From: an uncultured Oscillospiraceae bacterium
GTDB taxonomy: Bacteria > Bacillota > Clostridia > Oscillospirales > Oscillospiraceae
Direction: 5' to 3'
Assembly: GCA_947631395.1 (NCBI GenBank)
Contig: CANRLF010000008.1
Span: 1-64,000, forward strand
Length of the DNA: 64,000 nucleotides
A program made the position numbers and the translations under genes. The notes below the pieces were generated by a model. That model did no database searches and had not been told where the DNA came from. It saw only the letters and a list, made by a program, of their open reading frames with translations. This document shows, piece by piece, positions 8,401-16,227 of this stretch; within the stretch, counting starts at the first letter, position 1, and each line of letters starts with the position of its first letter.

Positions 8401-11400
8401 ACCTGTGAATACAAAATGGTACGCGCCGGACTCTTGCCCGATTTGCAAAGAGGAGGGAAAGTCGACCCGCCCGATCATAGATGTGCGGCACTCCGAAACT
8501 GAACCCAACGCGATTTTTGCCCTCCACGAACAGCGCCCCAACGGGTTTGAGTGCTTGGTGCGTAAAACCGGCGGAATAAAGGCAAACCGGGCCCGAATCC
8601 GCAGCTTGTTTCAGAACGTGCATTATTCCCACATGTATTCTGCAAACAATCATTTTCAGTTTTATATCGACTTTGAAAACCTTTTCCGCGAGAATTGCAA
8701 TGAGATCCGTGATTTGCTTCGCGTTTATCGTACCAATGCAGATGCTTACCATGTCCTGGTGGTGCCAATGCAGTTTGCCAATTCGGGCTTTGTAAAGGCA
8801 GTAATAGATGTCGTTTTCCAGGGGCAGGTCAGAGTCCTGCGCCTAAATCTCACTGACATATACAGGGAGGAGATGCGGGCAAAGTTCAGCTTTATCGCGG
8901 AGGATTACCGTAGAGTAAAACGCTCTAATCCCAATGCCAGCTTCCAGGTCCATTTTGCGGATAGCTCCGTTGTTACCGGTAACATACTGAATCGCGCGCG
9001 GCTGCTGGTGCAGATGCTGCTCGAACATTCAGGCATTCCCTATGATAATGTGTTTCTGTTTGATCACCTGTTCTTGCTGGTCAACCGCAGTTCCTATGAT
9101 TCGGCTAATTTCTTTGTCCATGACCCCGAAGACAATTTCTTCGCGTATGTTCATCTCGCAATTCCCTCGTATAACACGGAAAGCGACCGCTGCCCGGCTT
9201 GCCGGACGGCAAAAAAGTACGATCTGCTGGAAAAACGCTCCTCTACGGAGCAACTCAGCAGTGAGTTTGAGAGGCTCAAGGAGAAGCACCGGAAACGCTC
9301 CAGGGAGGAATATAACAGGGACCTGGACGAGGCGATTCTTGACCACTCGTCTTATTTCTCGTGGTTTGTCCAATGGCTTTACGTCAATGTTCCGGAACAC
9401 GGTAAAAATATCGGTCTCTTCAGTTTTGCCCGCGAGGAATCCCAAGAGCGATATAAGCGCATGTCCGCCACTCTTGGAATAACAGTTGACGATTTGAGAA
9501 AACATGATTATGACACCGCTGTGGACGTGGCAGAAAAGTTTTCAAAATTTTTTGAGACATGCTCATATAAATTCCAGCTCCCGAATTTGCCAACGGATCC
9601 CGAAGAACTATATCGGCTCAGGCAAAAATATCTCAATAACTGCGCAAAACTGACAATTCGGGAGGTAGTCAACTACGTCCGAGATTTTGTTGGCCAAATG
9701 GATGCGGAGATATTTCAGCGGGAGGTGCTACGCATTGCACACGGAGAGCTGATAGGGGTCCGTAGTTACATGCGGCTTTTGAGTATGCAGAAAACCTACG
9801 AGCTATTTTACGAGATAAGCACCGGCGACCCGTGCGCGGCGGACTATCGAAACCGACTGATCAAGCTTATTGCCGAACCTCTGCAATCCACCGAAGAAGC
9901 TATGGCCGAATGGCCAGCGACAGACAAGGCTGAAATATATCGCTTCTGCTTAGCAAAAAACGCTGAATGGATCATCTCCTACATAAAAGTCGCGTCCCGT
10001 GAACAGCTTGTGAATTACTATGAGTTCAGGCGGGCGATTACTGGGATTTTAGACGATATGCTGGCAGTAATGGAGATTTTACGCGTCGGGGATTTTTCAA
10101 ATTCCAGAATTAAAGACCTAACGAACGAAAGCCCGGAGTGGAGAAAAATCGTATCCGTTATGACACCTATTTGCAACCCAAAAGAGTACAATGAATTTTA
10201 TTGCGGAAAGCTCTGCGTATTGCTTCAGTACCATATGCAGATGATATTGATCCACCGGATGGCTGACCTGCAGATCAGCGCAAAAATCAACGTAGCCGGC
10301 GTGAAATCGATCGCGACAGCATATGAACAGTATCTTAATACCTATTTCACTGCGACGGACGGGGATGCGGGTCATGCTATCCTTGCCGCCCATATGGTGC
10401 TTCCGACCTCTGACAGGATGATTATAAGGTATCTCAAGTCCGCGAAATCCGCGACTATGCTTTCAAACGACGCTGTCCCATGTCTGCAACTTACGAAAAC
10501 ACCTGTAAATCTGGAAAACCGAATTACCTGTACTGTGCCGCTACCGGTCCGTGAGAACATGACGCTGTTCGCGAGATACATTTATTTGGAAAATACTCAA
10601 ATGCTTTATACCGGAATGCGTGACCTTGAGAAAAGTATTTCACCGAAATTCTGGTCAGCACATTGCGACGTCAGACCCGCGGACGAATTTCCGAAATACA
10701 TGCGCCTCCTGGATAGGGAAGCCGTCAAAGTCTTGACAGGCTGCTACTCCAACCTGGACGGCGACGGAGAAATGCGTAACATTCTATACCAGAATATTCT
10801 GGGAAACTTCTGCCGTTTTTGGCATTTAAGTACAGGTTGCGCGGCCGCCACCAGCAAGGAAGGGGGAGGTATCCAACCGCTTACTTATATGCTCCAGTAC
10901 TTCAGACGCATTAATTACCTTGCCGAAAATCATATAATTGACGAGCTTCCATATCAGTACGAGGATCTATGCCGGACGATCTGCGGCCTGACTGGGTTTA
11001 AGATGTGCTATATAGTATATGAGTCGGATGGAAACTATCCGGAGATATTCACGCAGTCAGGTTACAATGAAAGGCTGCTGAAAAAGATACTAAAGCCGCA
11101 TGACGTCGACAACCTATTGCGCCTTATCCGCAACGACGGTAACTGTTTGGAGGCCGACGAGGAATACAAGGTAACGACGCTTATTCCTGATGTATCCATG
11201 ATACAAAAGAAAAACGATCAGGACTATCTGGTCCTTAGTATCTCTCTTAAAAGTGACAGAACAAATTTGAACCGCTTCCACCTGGTACTTCAGTCCCTCT
11301 CAGAAGAACATGTGTTTGGAACCGACAATGGCGCGTATACCAAAGCCGCAATGCGTAAGGCGAGGGACATTTTGTTTATGCGTGAGAGCCTGCAGCTGAT

Positions 11401-13066
11401 CCTGTCCAGGGATTATACTGTCTTGACCAACTTCCGGTTCGACTGCTCCTATATTCGGCCGTTCGCTAATGACTATTCAGGACACCCAGCCGTGATTCAC
11501 ATTTCGGATCTTCATATAAATGATAAGTTCGATGGCCTGCGTGACAAGGTCAAGGACTGTATCCGGAAAACCTTAAAATCCAGAAAAATCGACCTCCTTA
11601 TAATCACGGGAGATATAGTGGACGGACGGGAAGCAAGCGCCCCGCAAATGGAAAAGAATTATGGCCTTGCTATGGATCTGCTGGATGGCATTGTTTCTGA
11701 ACTGTGGATGGATGAGGATGGGTATCTTCCACACGATTGGAGAAGACGCATCATAATAACCACAGGTAACCATGACTATGCCTCAATGAACCAATATAAG
11801 GCGGTCCTACGGCGCAGAGAATTAACCTCCGCTATGCCCGTAGAGAGCGACAGCAGTACCATGTCCAAATTCGCCTACTTTATAGATTTCCTGATCAAAT
11901 ATTTAGACGCTCCAATTGACGAACTGCTCCTTAATGACCTCAATGAGGTGAGGGATTACCGCAATTTGGATGTCAAGATTTTGTCCTTAAACTGCTCCGG
12001 TACCGCGGTCCCGCACCGGACAAATAAGATCGGAATAGACGAGGCAAAAGTCATGGCCCTGGTCAGGAGAAAGGCGTGGAAGGATAAGACCTGGAGGCTC
12101 GTCGCTAAAAGAGAAGACGATCCTGTATCGAAAAAGAGTGTGCCAAAACTTCGCCGACCCTATCGCATCTGCGCCGCTCACTATTCCACAGAGTATGAGC
12201 CGTCGTATTTTCTTGACAACTACTCCTGTATGCCGGGATGGGAGTGGGATCCAAGACTCGCGGAGACATGCCCAATTAATGGGCTGTCAGACTGCTTCTG
12301 CACCGCATTGCAATGGGAGCTCCAATATCGTGTGGGAATGGAGCTCTACGGTGGACAGGCAACGGCCATGCCCATGATGACAGGAACATCCCCATTGCTC
12401 CCCATAGAAGCGAAGCTCAAGACTGTCCGTGACGATTTCCTCAAGCAGATCCGAGCTTTAGACAATGCCATGCAAGACCTGGAGGCGGGGCATGAGTCCA
12501 TGAAGCAGGAGAGCGACAGATATTATAACCGCCTGAAGGCCACCGCCAAAGATGGAATTAAAAAAGCGGTGGAGGATATGCGAAAAAATGACCTTTATAA
12601 TCTAATCAAATGTTATGAAAAATGGATCAATGAATTAAACACGAAGGGGAATGAGAACAGCGCGTTTTGTGATGAGCAGATCTCAAAACTTATTTTCGAA
12701 GTCAACGAGAGCATAATGATGAGCAAATACGACGAACGCAATTATAAGAGAATAATTGATAAGATCGAAAGAGAAACCGGCGAGACGATCGACCTTTTCC
12801 TTGCCGGACATATCCATGCGTACGCAGAATCTTCCAAGCAGAGCGACGAAGGCAAAATAGAACACTTCCTCGTGGCTGACAGGCTTTACGACCCGGAGCG
12901 TTTGGGAATACATGGATACGTTATTCTGAACGTGAGCGCGGAGGAAGAGATGCCCACAAGCGCCACCGGGACCGCATCTGACAAATGGGAAGAATTATTG
13001 CGATATTATCGGTTCGGGGGCGAGGAAACACAAGACGGCAGTGACAATAATGTTGATACAGACTAA
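5495..13066 (+). CDS. Giant 2523-aa protein: GHKL ATPase, PRTase-like x2, metallophosphoesterase
   Basis: No membrane segment or signal peptide, so probably cytosolic. Visible parts: GHKL/HATPase-like domain about 235-430, with N-box YQLIENACLHSQG (N251), G1-like VLDSAMG (D327) and HYGLRLLQHIV (H410, G412); a possible STAS-like segment about 515-640 (VVMLNLNQLSSPGVELL); PRTase-like unit 1 about 735-984, with LPVGTTLST at 856-864 in place of a PRPP loop and CPIC 981-984; PRTase-like unit 2 about 985-1236, with ADSSVVTGNIL 1155-1165 and CPAC 1233-1236; a helical stretch about 1240-1800; a GAF-like segment about 1820-1980. The C-terminal calcineurin-type phosphoesterase has D2005xH2007, GD 2039-2040, GNHD 2091-2094, H2229 and GHIH 2438-2441, interrupted by a coiled-coil insert about 2310-2420. 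ATG 5495 (AGGAGG at 5481) is preferred over GTG 5477. Function unknown; ATP-driven sensing coupled to a phosphodiesterase effector is inferred. Confidence 0.85.
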   Translation: MKLNGLDKRDWQALYKTSRGVSNFEVQVELSDASSEVTQLRYFFPFANRLYREKRISSEQKLTLNIAFKEKNRKADGDEYGRVAAFLSQWEQTKYIQINVNGKPLVTSGWEKSRIFPLCSIASNSDPYKSYQVLNTSQYSGPEDETPDYFNMANMLIHAVKNAEYSGERQSRLNNPTKDALRKQVNDYINAHLDSMTVLAKIVWMYILLELINEKALYSVDDNPQINDALLKKSRIDAITYGEALYQLIENACLHSQGHRAWFGIRVHRAGRETTMSDFPQESKNRIELYERYRPCFTKANKNRSWADRDNIFNQDYRFYFEFYVLDSAMGENGQIGMIRQYNEHVFLEALKSPASGTAQFDREEIMLEGCLSDEELSARRKYAGQLHDLFHLPVRETPLSSHIEDVTVHYGLRLLQHIVSVNNGYLMGRTPDGNGRTLVYNNENMLSSDGDEYEPEDSYVTEWSAIIPISDSWPSLPDVNGAEAEQLSYFGSKVLPPRNHLIYVDYETLFDGVTFSVKIDDIITIQKRLNDYLRSQCAGELSDAVVMLNLNQLSSPGVELLAKALFRQIAYVQSTEGNIPLRIALLFPDMDTLHEFIRWYSVFYIDGVQPDMSNVQIALCSNGRADIPCTQTILSGNILSDAQRSAILFAYQHSEYTLEYLPLLNYLTYNNTSSSKASGHVELFPFDLFLPASFPASAGITSLENIPWGENWFYKRISAALETDMQSSEYGCMIRNTHIRLGSKLHMGQFCEAELLFHNMGNIAYFAYLIVTELLYRDYKVNKDFPLLLLGYEKYSSTLLLQVKFWLENTLEKTKVYSAIVYDGTSDGEVYFKPYFDACSVSYADFANVQVVTVLPVGTTLSTVYKMHNRASKFFLEKREEAARACKAKNDGSQPQALRSESDLSESVLNAPSRNFCLVLINKDLLNSDGNLSDTSARFWERFNSTDHTVVPCAENSSLLECRVKYLIPVNTKWYAPDSCPICKEEGKSTRPIIDVRHSETEPNAIFALHEQRPNGFECLVRKTGGIKANRARIRSLFQNVHYSHMYSANNHFQFYIDFENLFRENCNEIRDLLRVYRTNADAYHVLVVPMQFANSGFVKAVIDVVFQGQVRVLRLNLTDIYREEMRAKFSFIAEDYRRVKRSNPNASFQVHFADSSVVTGNILNRARLLVQMLLEHSGIPYDNVFLFDHLFLLVNRSSYDSANFFVHDPEDNFFAYVHLAIPSYNTESDRCPACRTAKKYDLLEKRSSTEQLSSEFERLKEKHRKRSREEYNRDLDEAILDHSSYFSWFVQWLYVNVPEHGKNIGLFSFAREESQERYKRMSATLGITVDDLRKHDYDTAVDVAEKFSKFFETCSYKFQLPNLPTDPEELYRLRQKYLNNCAKLTIREVVNYVRDFVGQMDAEIFQREVLRIAHGELIGVRSYMRLLSMQKTYELFYEISTGDPCAADYRNRLIKLIAEPLQSTEEAMAEWPATDKAEIYRFCLAKNAEWIISYIKVASREQLVNYYEFRRAITGILDDMLAVMEILRVGDFSNSRIKDLTNESPEWRKIVSVMTPICNPKEYNEFYCGKLCVLLQYHMQMILIHRMADLQISAKINVAGVKSIATAYEQYLNTYFTATDGDAGHAILAAHMVLPTSDRMIIRYLKSAKSATMLSNDAVPCLQLTKTPVNLENRITCTVPLPVRENMTLFARYIYLENTQMLYTGMRDLEKSISPKFWSAHCDVRPADEFPKYMRLLDREAVKVLTGCYSNLDGDGEMRNILYQNILGNFCRFWHLSTGCAAATSKEGGGIQPLTYMLQYFRRINYLAENHIIDELPYQYEDLCRTICGLTGFKMCYIVYESDGNYPEIFTQSGYNERLLKKILKPHDVDNLLRLIRNDGNCLEADEEYKVTTLIPDVSMIQKKNDQDYLVLSISLKSDRTNLNRFHLVLQSLSEEHVFGTDNGAYTKAAMRKARDILFMRESLQLILSRDYTVLTNFRFDCSYIRPFANDYSGHPAVIHISDLHINDKFDGLRDKVKDCIRKTLKSRKIDLLIITGDIVDGREASAPQMEKNYGLAMDLLDGIVSELWMDEDGYLPHDWRRRIIITTGNHDYASMNQYKAVLRRRELTSAMPVESDSSTMSKFAYFIDFLIKYLDAPIDELLLNDLNEVRDYRNLDVKILSLNCSGTAVPHRTNKIGIDEAKVMALVRRKAWKDKTWRLVAKREDDPVSKKSVPKLRRPYRICAAHYSTEYEPSYFLDNYSCMPGWEWDPRLAETCPINGLSDCFCTALQWELQYRVGMELYGGQATAMPMMTGTSPLLPIEAKLKTVRDDFLKQIRALDNAMQDLEAGHESMKQESDRYYNRLKATAKDGIKKAVEDMRKNDLYNLIKCYEKWINELNTKGNENSAFCDEQISKLIFEVNESIMMSKYDERNYKRIIDKIERETGETIDLFLAGHIHAYAESSKQSDEGKIEHFLVADRLYDPERLGIHGYVILNVSAEEEMPTSATGTASDKWEELLRYYRFGGEETQDGSDNNVDTD

Positions 13067-13266
13067 CATTCAACATGGCCTCGACCGGAGCTGTGATCGC
13101 CAACTTGGATTGCCGGTTCAGGTTTGGTGTGCAAAAAACAAACCGTTAAGAATAATTTGCAAATAAAAATCAAGCGGGGCAGGAAAAGCGATTGGTCGAC
13201 TTGCCCGCGATCATCAGACCAGAAATGGATAACACAAATATTTAGAATAAAAAGGAGAGACGCAAA
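13067..13266. other. Non-coding gap after the giant gene
   Basis: Two hundred bases with no supportable gene. An AGGAGA ribosome-binding site near its end serves the small frame at 13267. No clear terminator hairpin with T-run was seen after the giant gene. Confidence 0.5.
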
Positions 13267-13486
13267 ATGTACGAGTTTGATAGCAACTTGATCCGAGTAG
13301 AACTTGGAGATGACGCGTTTGATGTTCTGTCAACAAAGGATAATCGGAGCGCAATTGATAAGCTGAAAGGGAAACCGGCACCCGCTTGGAATGATGATCT
13401 TAAACGGAGTCAAACGTATTTCAGTCGATAATGGTATTGAAGAAGCGGGTAATGAAATTCGCGAGGCAATTCGTGCGGTTTTGTAG
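13267..13486 (+). pseudogene. Small hypothetical gene, apparently frameshifted
   Basis: From ATG 13267 (good AGGAGA site) a 54-aa frame starting MYEFDSNLIRVELGDDAF runs to a stop at 13429. A second frame from ATG 13391 continues the reading as ILNGVKRISVDNGIEEAGNE and ends in EAIRAVL at 13486. The two overlap by 41 bases, and the second has no ribosome-binding site of its own. A single frameshift in an ancestral gene of about 72 aa explains this well. Family not recognised. A programmed frameshift cannot be excluded. Confidence 0.5.
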
Positions 13487-13513
13487 GTGGATTAAGTAAA
13501 AAAGAAAGGAACA

Positions 13514-13609
13514 ATGATTAAAATGACGCAAATAATCAGGTGTATTTTACCTGTTGGACAGGGCGCGTCTTATTTGCCTTGCTTAGTACATCTTTTGCTC
13601 TTTCCTTAA
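13514..13609 (+). pseudogene. N-terminal remnant of an MBL-fold (ComEC-like) gene
   Basis: A 31-aa frame beginning MIKMTQIIRCILPVGQGA. The block (I)xPVGQGA at this distance from the start is typical of stand-alone metallo-beta-lactamase-fold proteins related to ComEC. The metal-binding HxHxDH region is absent because the frame stops at once. It has a ribosome-binding site AAAGGA. It reads as the decayed 5' end of a lost gene. Confidence 0.4.
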
Positions 13610-13697
13610 ACATGTGGGACTTTAGGTCCTCTCGCCGCCGGATAGCTTTGCAGGAGCACCGTGCGGCCCTTGACAGATACGAGGGGGAAAATGTATT

Positions 13698-14414
13698 ATG
13701 GGGAGGAAGCTCTATTATAAAACTCGGAGCGCAAAAAGGGGAGGCTGGCGAGCGTCGGCCCGAAGGACGTCACGGTATTTGACTGCGCACGTGGCGAACA
13801 GAGTGGCGTTTCCGCTAATGACGGGATCAAATTATGCCAACGCGGAATTGTACAGCTTGCCGACCGGGACTGATGATCAGCGCGGGTGGCAAGACCGTTC
13901 AACCGATGACCCAACGCCCCAGAGGCTTACGCGTGACGAGAGGAAGAGACTTAGACTTATTGGCATGTCTGATGCAAATATCAGAAAGTGCGCGGCCATT
14001 GGCAACAATGTTTTCTATCTGGACTGCCGGAACAGCCGCCTGGAGGGATGCCGACACCCGGAAACAGACGTGCCCTTCATGTGGGATCGAATCAACATTG
14101 GCGACGTGGAAATCAGGGGCGTATTTCCTGCGTTTGAGAGTATCCTGGAAAAACGACTACCGAAAAGATACCTACGTAGACCGGAGACCGACCAGTTTAA
14201 TTACCTCAATAATTGGTTGAGGAGGCGAATAAATGACCCTTATATCCGCCGAAAGTTCAATAAGAGACAAATAGAAATGATCAGACAAGGCAAAAAGCCT
14301 CGCGGATACACATGGCACCATAATCAGCAACAAGGCTTGATGCAGCTTGTTAGAACTGATATACACGCAAGGACAGCGCATACCGGCGGGGACTCCATCT
14401 GGTGCGGCCGCTAA
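13698..14414 (+). CDS. WHH-motif HNH/Endo VII nuclease toxin domain (orphan C-terminal toxin)
   Basis: The 238-aa frame has a C-terminal HNH-type nuclease of the WHH class: YTWHH (W206, H207, H208), MQLV, then DIH (H223) and AHTGGDSIW (H228). The preceding segment GCRHPETDVPF followed by FPAFES matches the usual lead-in of this toxin family. Such domains are normally the C-terminal tips of large polymorphic toxins cutting DNA or RNA in rival cells. Here the N-terminal carrier is missing: the first 80 or so residues look non-native and neighbouring frames carry broken remains, so ATG 13698 is uncertain. The cognate SUKH gene follows by 17 bases. Confidence 0.75.
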   Translation: MGRKLYYKTRSAKRGGWRASARRTSRYLTAHVANRVAFPLMTGSNYANAELYSLPTGTDDQRGWQDRSTDDPTPQRLTRDERKRLRLIGMSDANIRKCAAIGNNVFYLDCRNSRLEGCRHPETDVPFMWDRINIGDVEIRGVFPAFESILEKRLPKRYLRRPETDQFNYLNNWLRRRINDPYIRRKFNKRQIEMIRQGKKPRGYTWHHNQQQGLMQLVRTDIHARTAHTGGDSIWCGR

Positions 14415-14431
14415 AGAAAAGGAGGAAGATA

Positions 14432-14833
14432 ATGAATAATATCACATGGGACTTCGCGGAGCCCCTGAGCTCATCAGACGCGCTTGAGACATTTGAGCGC
14501 CGATATTCCCATGAGATCCCGGGCACACTTAAAGCTCTTATTCTGGAGCATAACGGCGGGTATCCTGACAAGGACGTTTTCGACAGGCCCCGGGAGGGGA
14601 TGGTCTTTTCAAACCTCCTGTCCTTCAATGAGGACAGCGAGGAGAGCGTATACCTGTACCTGCCCACATTTGAGTACGCGGGCAGGATCACCGCCCTTCC
14701 TTTCGCCACAGACGGGTTTGGGAACCTGCTCTGCGAGTTGGACGGCAAGATCTACTTCTGGTGGCATGAGACCGAGGAGTTTGACCCGGTGGCGGGATCA
14801 ATAGACGAGCTTCTAAACATGCTCCACCCCTGA
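14432..14833 (+). CDS. SMI1/KNR4 (SUKH) family immunity protein
   Basis: At 133 aa, starting MNNITWDFAEPLSSSD, with the SUKH pattern: ETFERRYSHEIPGTLKALI, then EHNGG, LLSFNED and the ALPFATDGFGNLLCEL block, then IYFWWHETEEFD. SUKH proteins neutralise nuclease toxins by binding them, and SUKH is a common partner of WHH/HNH toxins. It is directly downstream of the WHH gene. ATG 14432 with GGAGGA at 14421 is preferred over GTG 14402, which overlaps the toxin end. Confidence 0.88.
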   Translation: MNNITWDFAEPLSSSDALETFERRYSHEIPGTLKALILEHNGGYPDKDVFDRPREGMVFSNLLSFNEDSEESVYLYLPTFEYAGRITALPFATDGFGNLLCELDGKIYFWWHETEEFDPVAGSIDELLNMLHP

Positions 14834-14850
14834 CCCCCAATTTAGCCACT

Positions 14851-14903
14851 CCCGCACGTTTTCCTTGTCGGAAAAAGCCCGTCAGGGCTTTTTCGACAGT
14901 CTC
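14851..14903. repeat. Dispersed hairpin repeat, element A, copy 2
   Basis: Nearly identical to 22-74, with the same bulged hairpin (AAAAAGCCC / GGGCTTTTT, loop GTCA). Here it lies just after the SUKH gene and directly before the 75-base repeat, forming a composite repeat at the right edge of the island. Confidence 0.75.
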
Positions 14904-14904
14904 C

Positions 14905-14979
14905 CGCGGCCCATCCGGGCCGCGTCCTTTTTTGCCCTCCCCGCCCGGGCGTGGGGAGGGGCAGGGGTGAGGTGTGAGA
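14905..14979. repeat. 75-base direct repeat, right copy (island boundary)
   Basis: Same orientation and length as 4141-4215 with 4 mismatches. The GC hairpin CGCGGCCC/GGGCCGCG with its T-run may terminate transcription from the island. Confidence 0.85.
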
Positions 14980-15048
14980 CCTCCAAATATAAAGCGCCAA
15001 AACAGACGGGAAAACCACCCCCCACATGCGCCAGTCCCCCTTTTCCTA

Positions 15049-15078
15049 TTGACTTGCGACATGTCCGGAATGTATAAT
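15049..15078 (+). promoter_or_regulatory. Promoter for the exporter-like gene at 15098
   Basis: TTGACT (15049-15054) and TATAAT (15073-15078) with an 18-base spacer, 19 bases before the ATG. Confidence 0.65.
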
Positions 15079-15097
15079 TTCACTGGGAGGGATTTGA

Positions 15098-16099
15098 ATG
15101 GAGAAGTACAAAAAAAGCCTTCTTCTTGCCGCGAAGATCGGCATCGGTAGCAGCATCGCCATAATCATCGCCCAGAGCCTCCATCTGGATTACGCGGTGT
15201 CGGCGGGGACGGTGACGCTCCTGACGCTTATGACCTCGAAGCTCGAGACCTTTCGGCTGTCGATAAGCCGCTTTCTCACCTTCGGGCTGACCGTCGCCCT
15301 CGCCCTTGTGATCGTGGCCCACGTCCACAACATGTGGCTGGCATACGGGCTTCTGCTCATGCTCGTCGTGTTCATCGCCGAGTGCCTGGGCCTCAGGTCG
15401 ACAATATCCGTAAACTGCGTGGCGGCGGCGCACCTTGTGACCAGCCAGGACCTGAGCGCCAAGTCTATACTCAACGAGTTTCTCCTGGTGCTCATCGGCG
15501 TCACCCTCGCGCTGATACTTAACCTCTTCCACGCCAACTGGGCCCACCGGCGGCGGATCATCGCCAGTATGCGCCGGGTGGAGGGCCAGCTCCAGGAGAT
15601 AATGCGTGGCGTGGCCGCGTACTTGCGTGACGGCCAGATGCCCGGCCGCGTGTGGGGCGAGATCGGCGACCTTGAGGCGGAGCTTCAGGGGTATATCGCC
15701 AGCGCCTATGAGTATCAGGACAACACCTTCCAGTCCCACCCGGAGTATTACATATCATATTTTGAGATGCGCCTTGAGCAGTTCAAGATCCTCCACCGGC
15801 TCCACTATGAGATAAAGTCCATCCGCTCCATGCCCCAGCAGGCGGCGGTGGTGGCGGACTACCTGGAGTATCTCTCTGGGTTCGTGGTGGAGATAAACAG
15901 CCCCGACAAGCAGATAGAGCGCCTGGAGGAGCTGTTTGACGACATGCGCCACCAGGAGCTCCCGGCGACGAGGGAGGAATTTGAGAGCCGCGCCATACTC
16001 TACCACGTGCTCATGGACATCCAGGACTTCCTGAAGTGCAAGGCGGATTTCGTGAAGGGTATGGACGAGACCCAGAGGCGCCGCTATTGGGCGGCGTGA
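15098..16099 (+). CDS. Aromatic acid exporter (ArAE/FUSC-like) family membrane protein
   Basis: A 333-aa protein with four hydrophobic segments packed into the first 140 residues (for example IGIGSSIAIIIAQSLHLDYA and LVLIGVTLALILNLF), then a long soluble alpha-helical half starting HRRRIIASMRRVEGQLQ. This half-membrane, half-cytosolic layout is typical of ArAE_1/DUF939 proteins of Firmicutes. The substrate is unknown; export of aromatic acids is a family-level guess. GGGAGG lies eight bases before the start. It is the first gene to the right of the island and has typical high-GC codon use. Confidence 0.8.
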   Translation: MEKYKKSLLLAAKIGIGSSIAIIIAQSLHLDYAVSAGTVTLLTLMTSKLETFRLSISRFLTFGLTVALALVIVAHVHNMWLAYGLLLMLVVFIAECLGLRSTISVNCVAAAHLVTSQDLSAKSILNEFLLVLIGVTLALILNLFHANWAHRRRIIASMRRVEGQLQEIMRGVAAYLRDGQMPGRVWGEIGDLEAELQGYIASAYEYQDNTFQSHPEYYISYFEMRLEQFKILHRLHYEIKSIRSMPQQAAVVADYLEYLSGFVVEINSPDKQIERLEELFDDMRHQELPATREEFESRAILYHVLMDIQDFLKCKADFVKGMDETQRRRYWAA

Positions 16100-16227
16100 G
16101 GGCCAATCGGCGGTTTTTATCGCCGGAGCGACGATTAGCCGCCGTCTTTGCAATTCCCTTTCCCCAACATGGATGGTATACTTTAAGGCAGAGACAGTAT
16201 AAATACACAGCCGAAAGGATAAGCGCC

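Noticed and set aside
4141-14979. Idea that the island is an integrative element or prophage
   Set aside because: No integrase, excisionase, structural or replication gene and no tRNA target at the edges.
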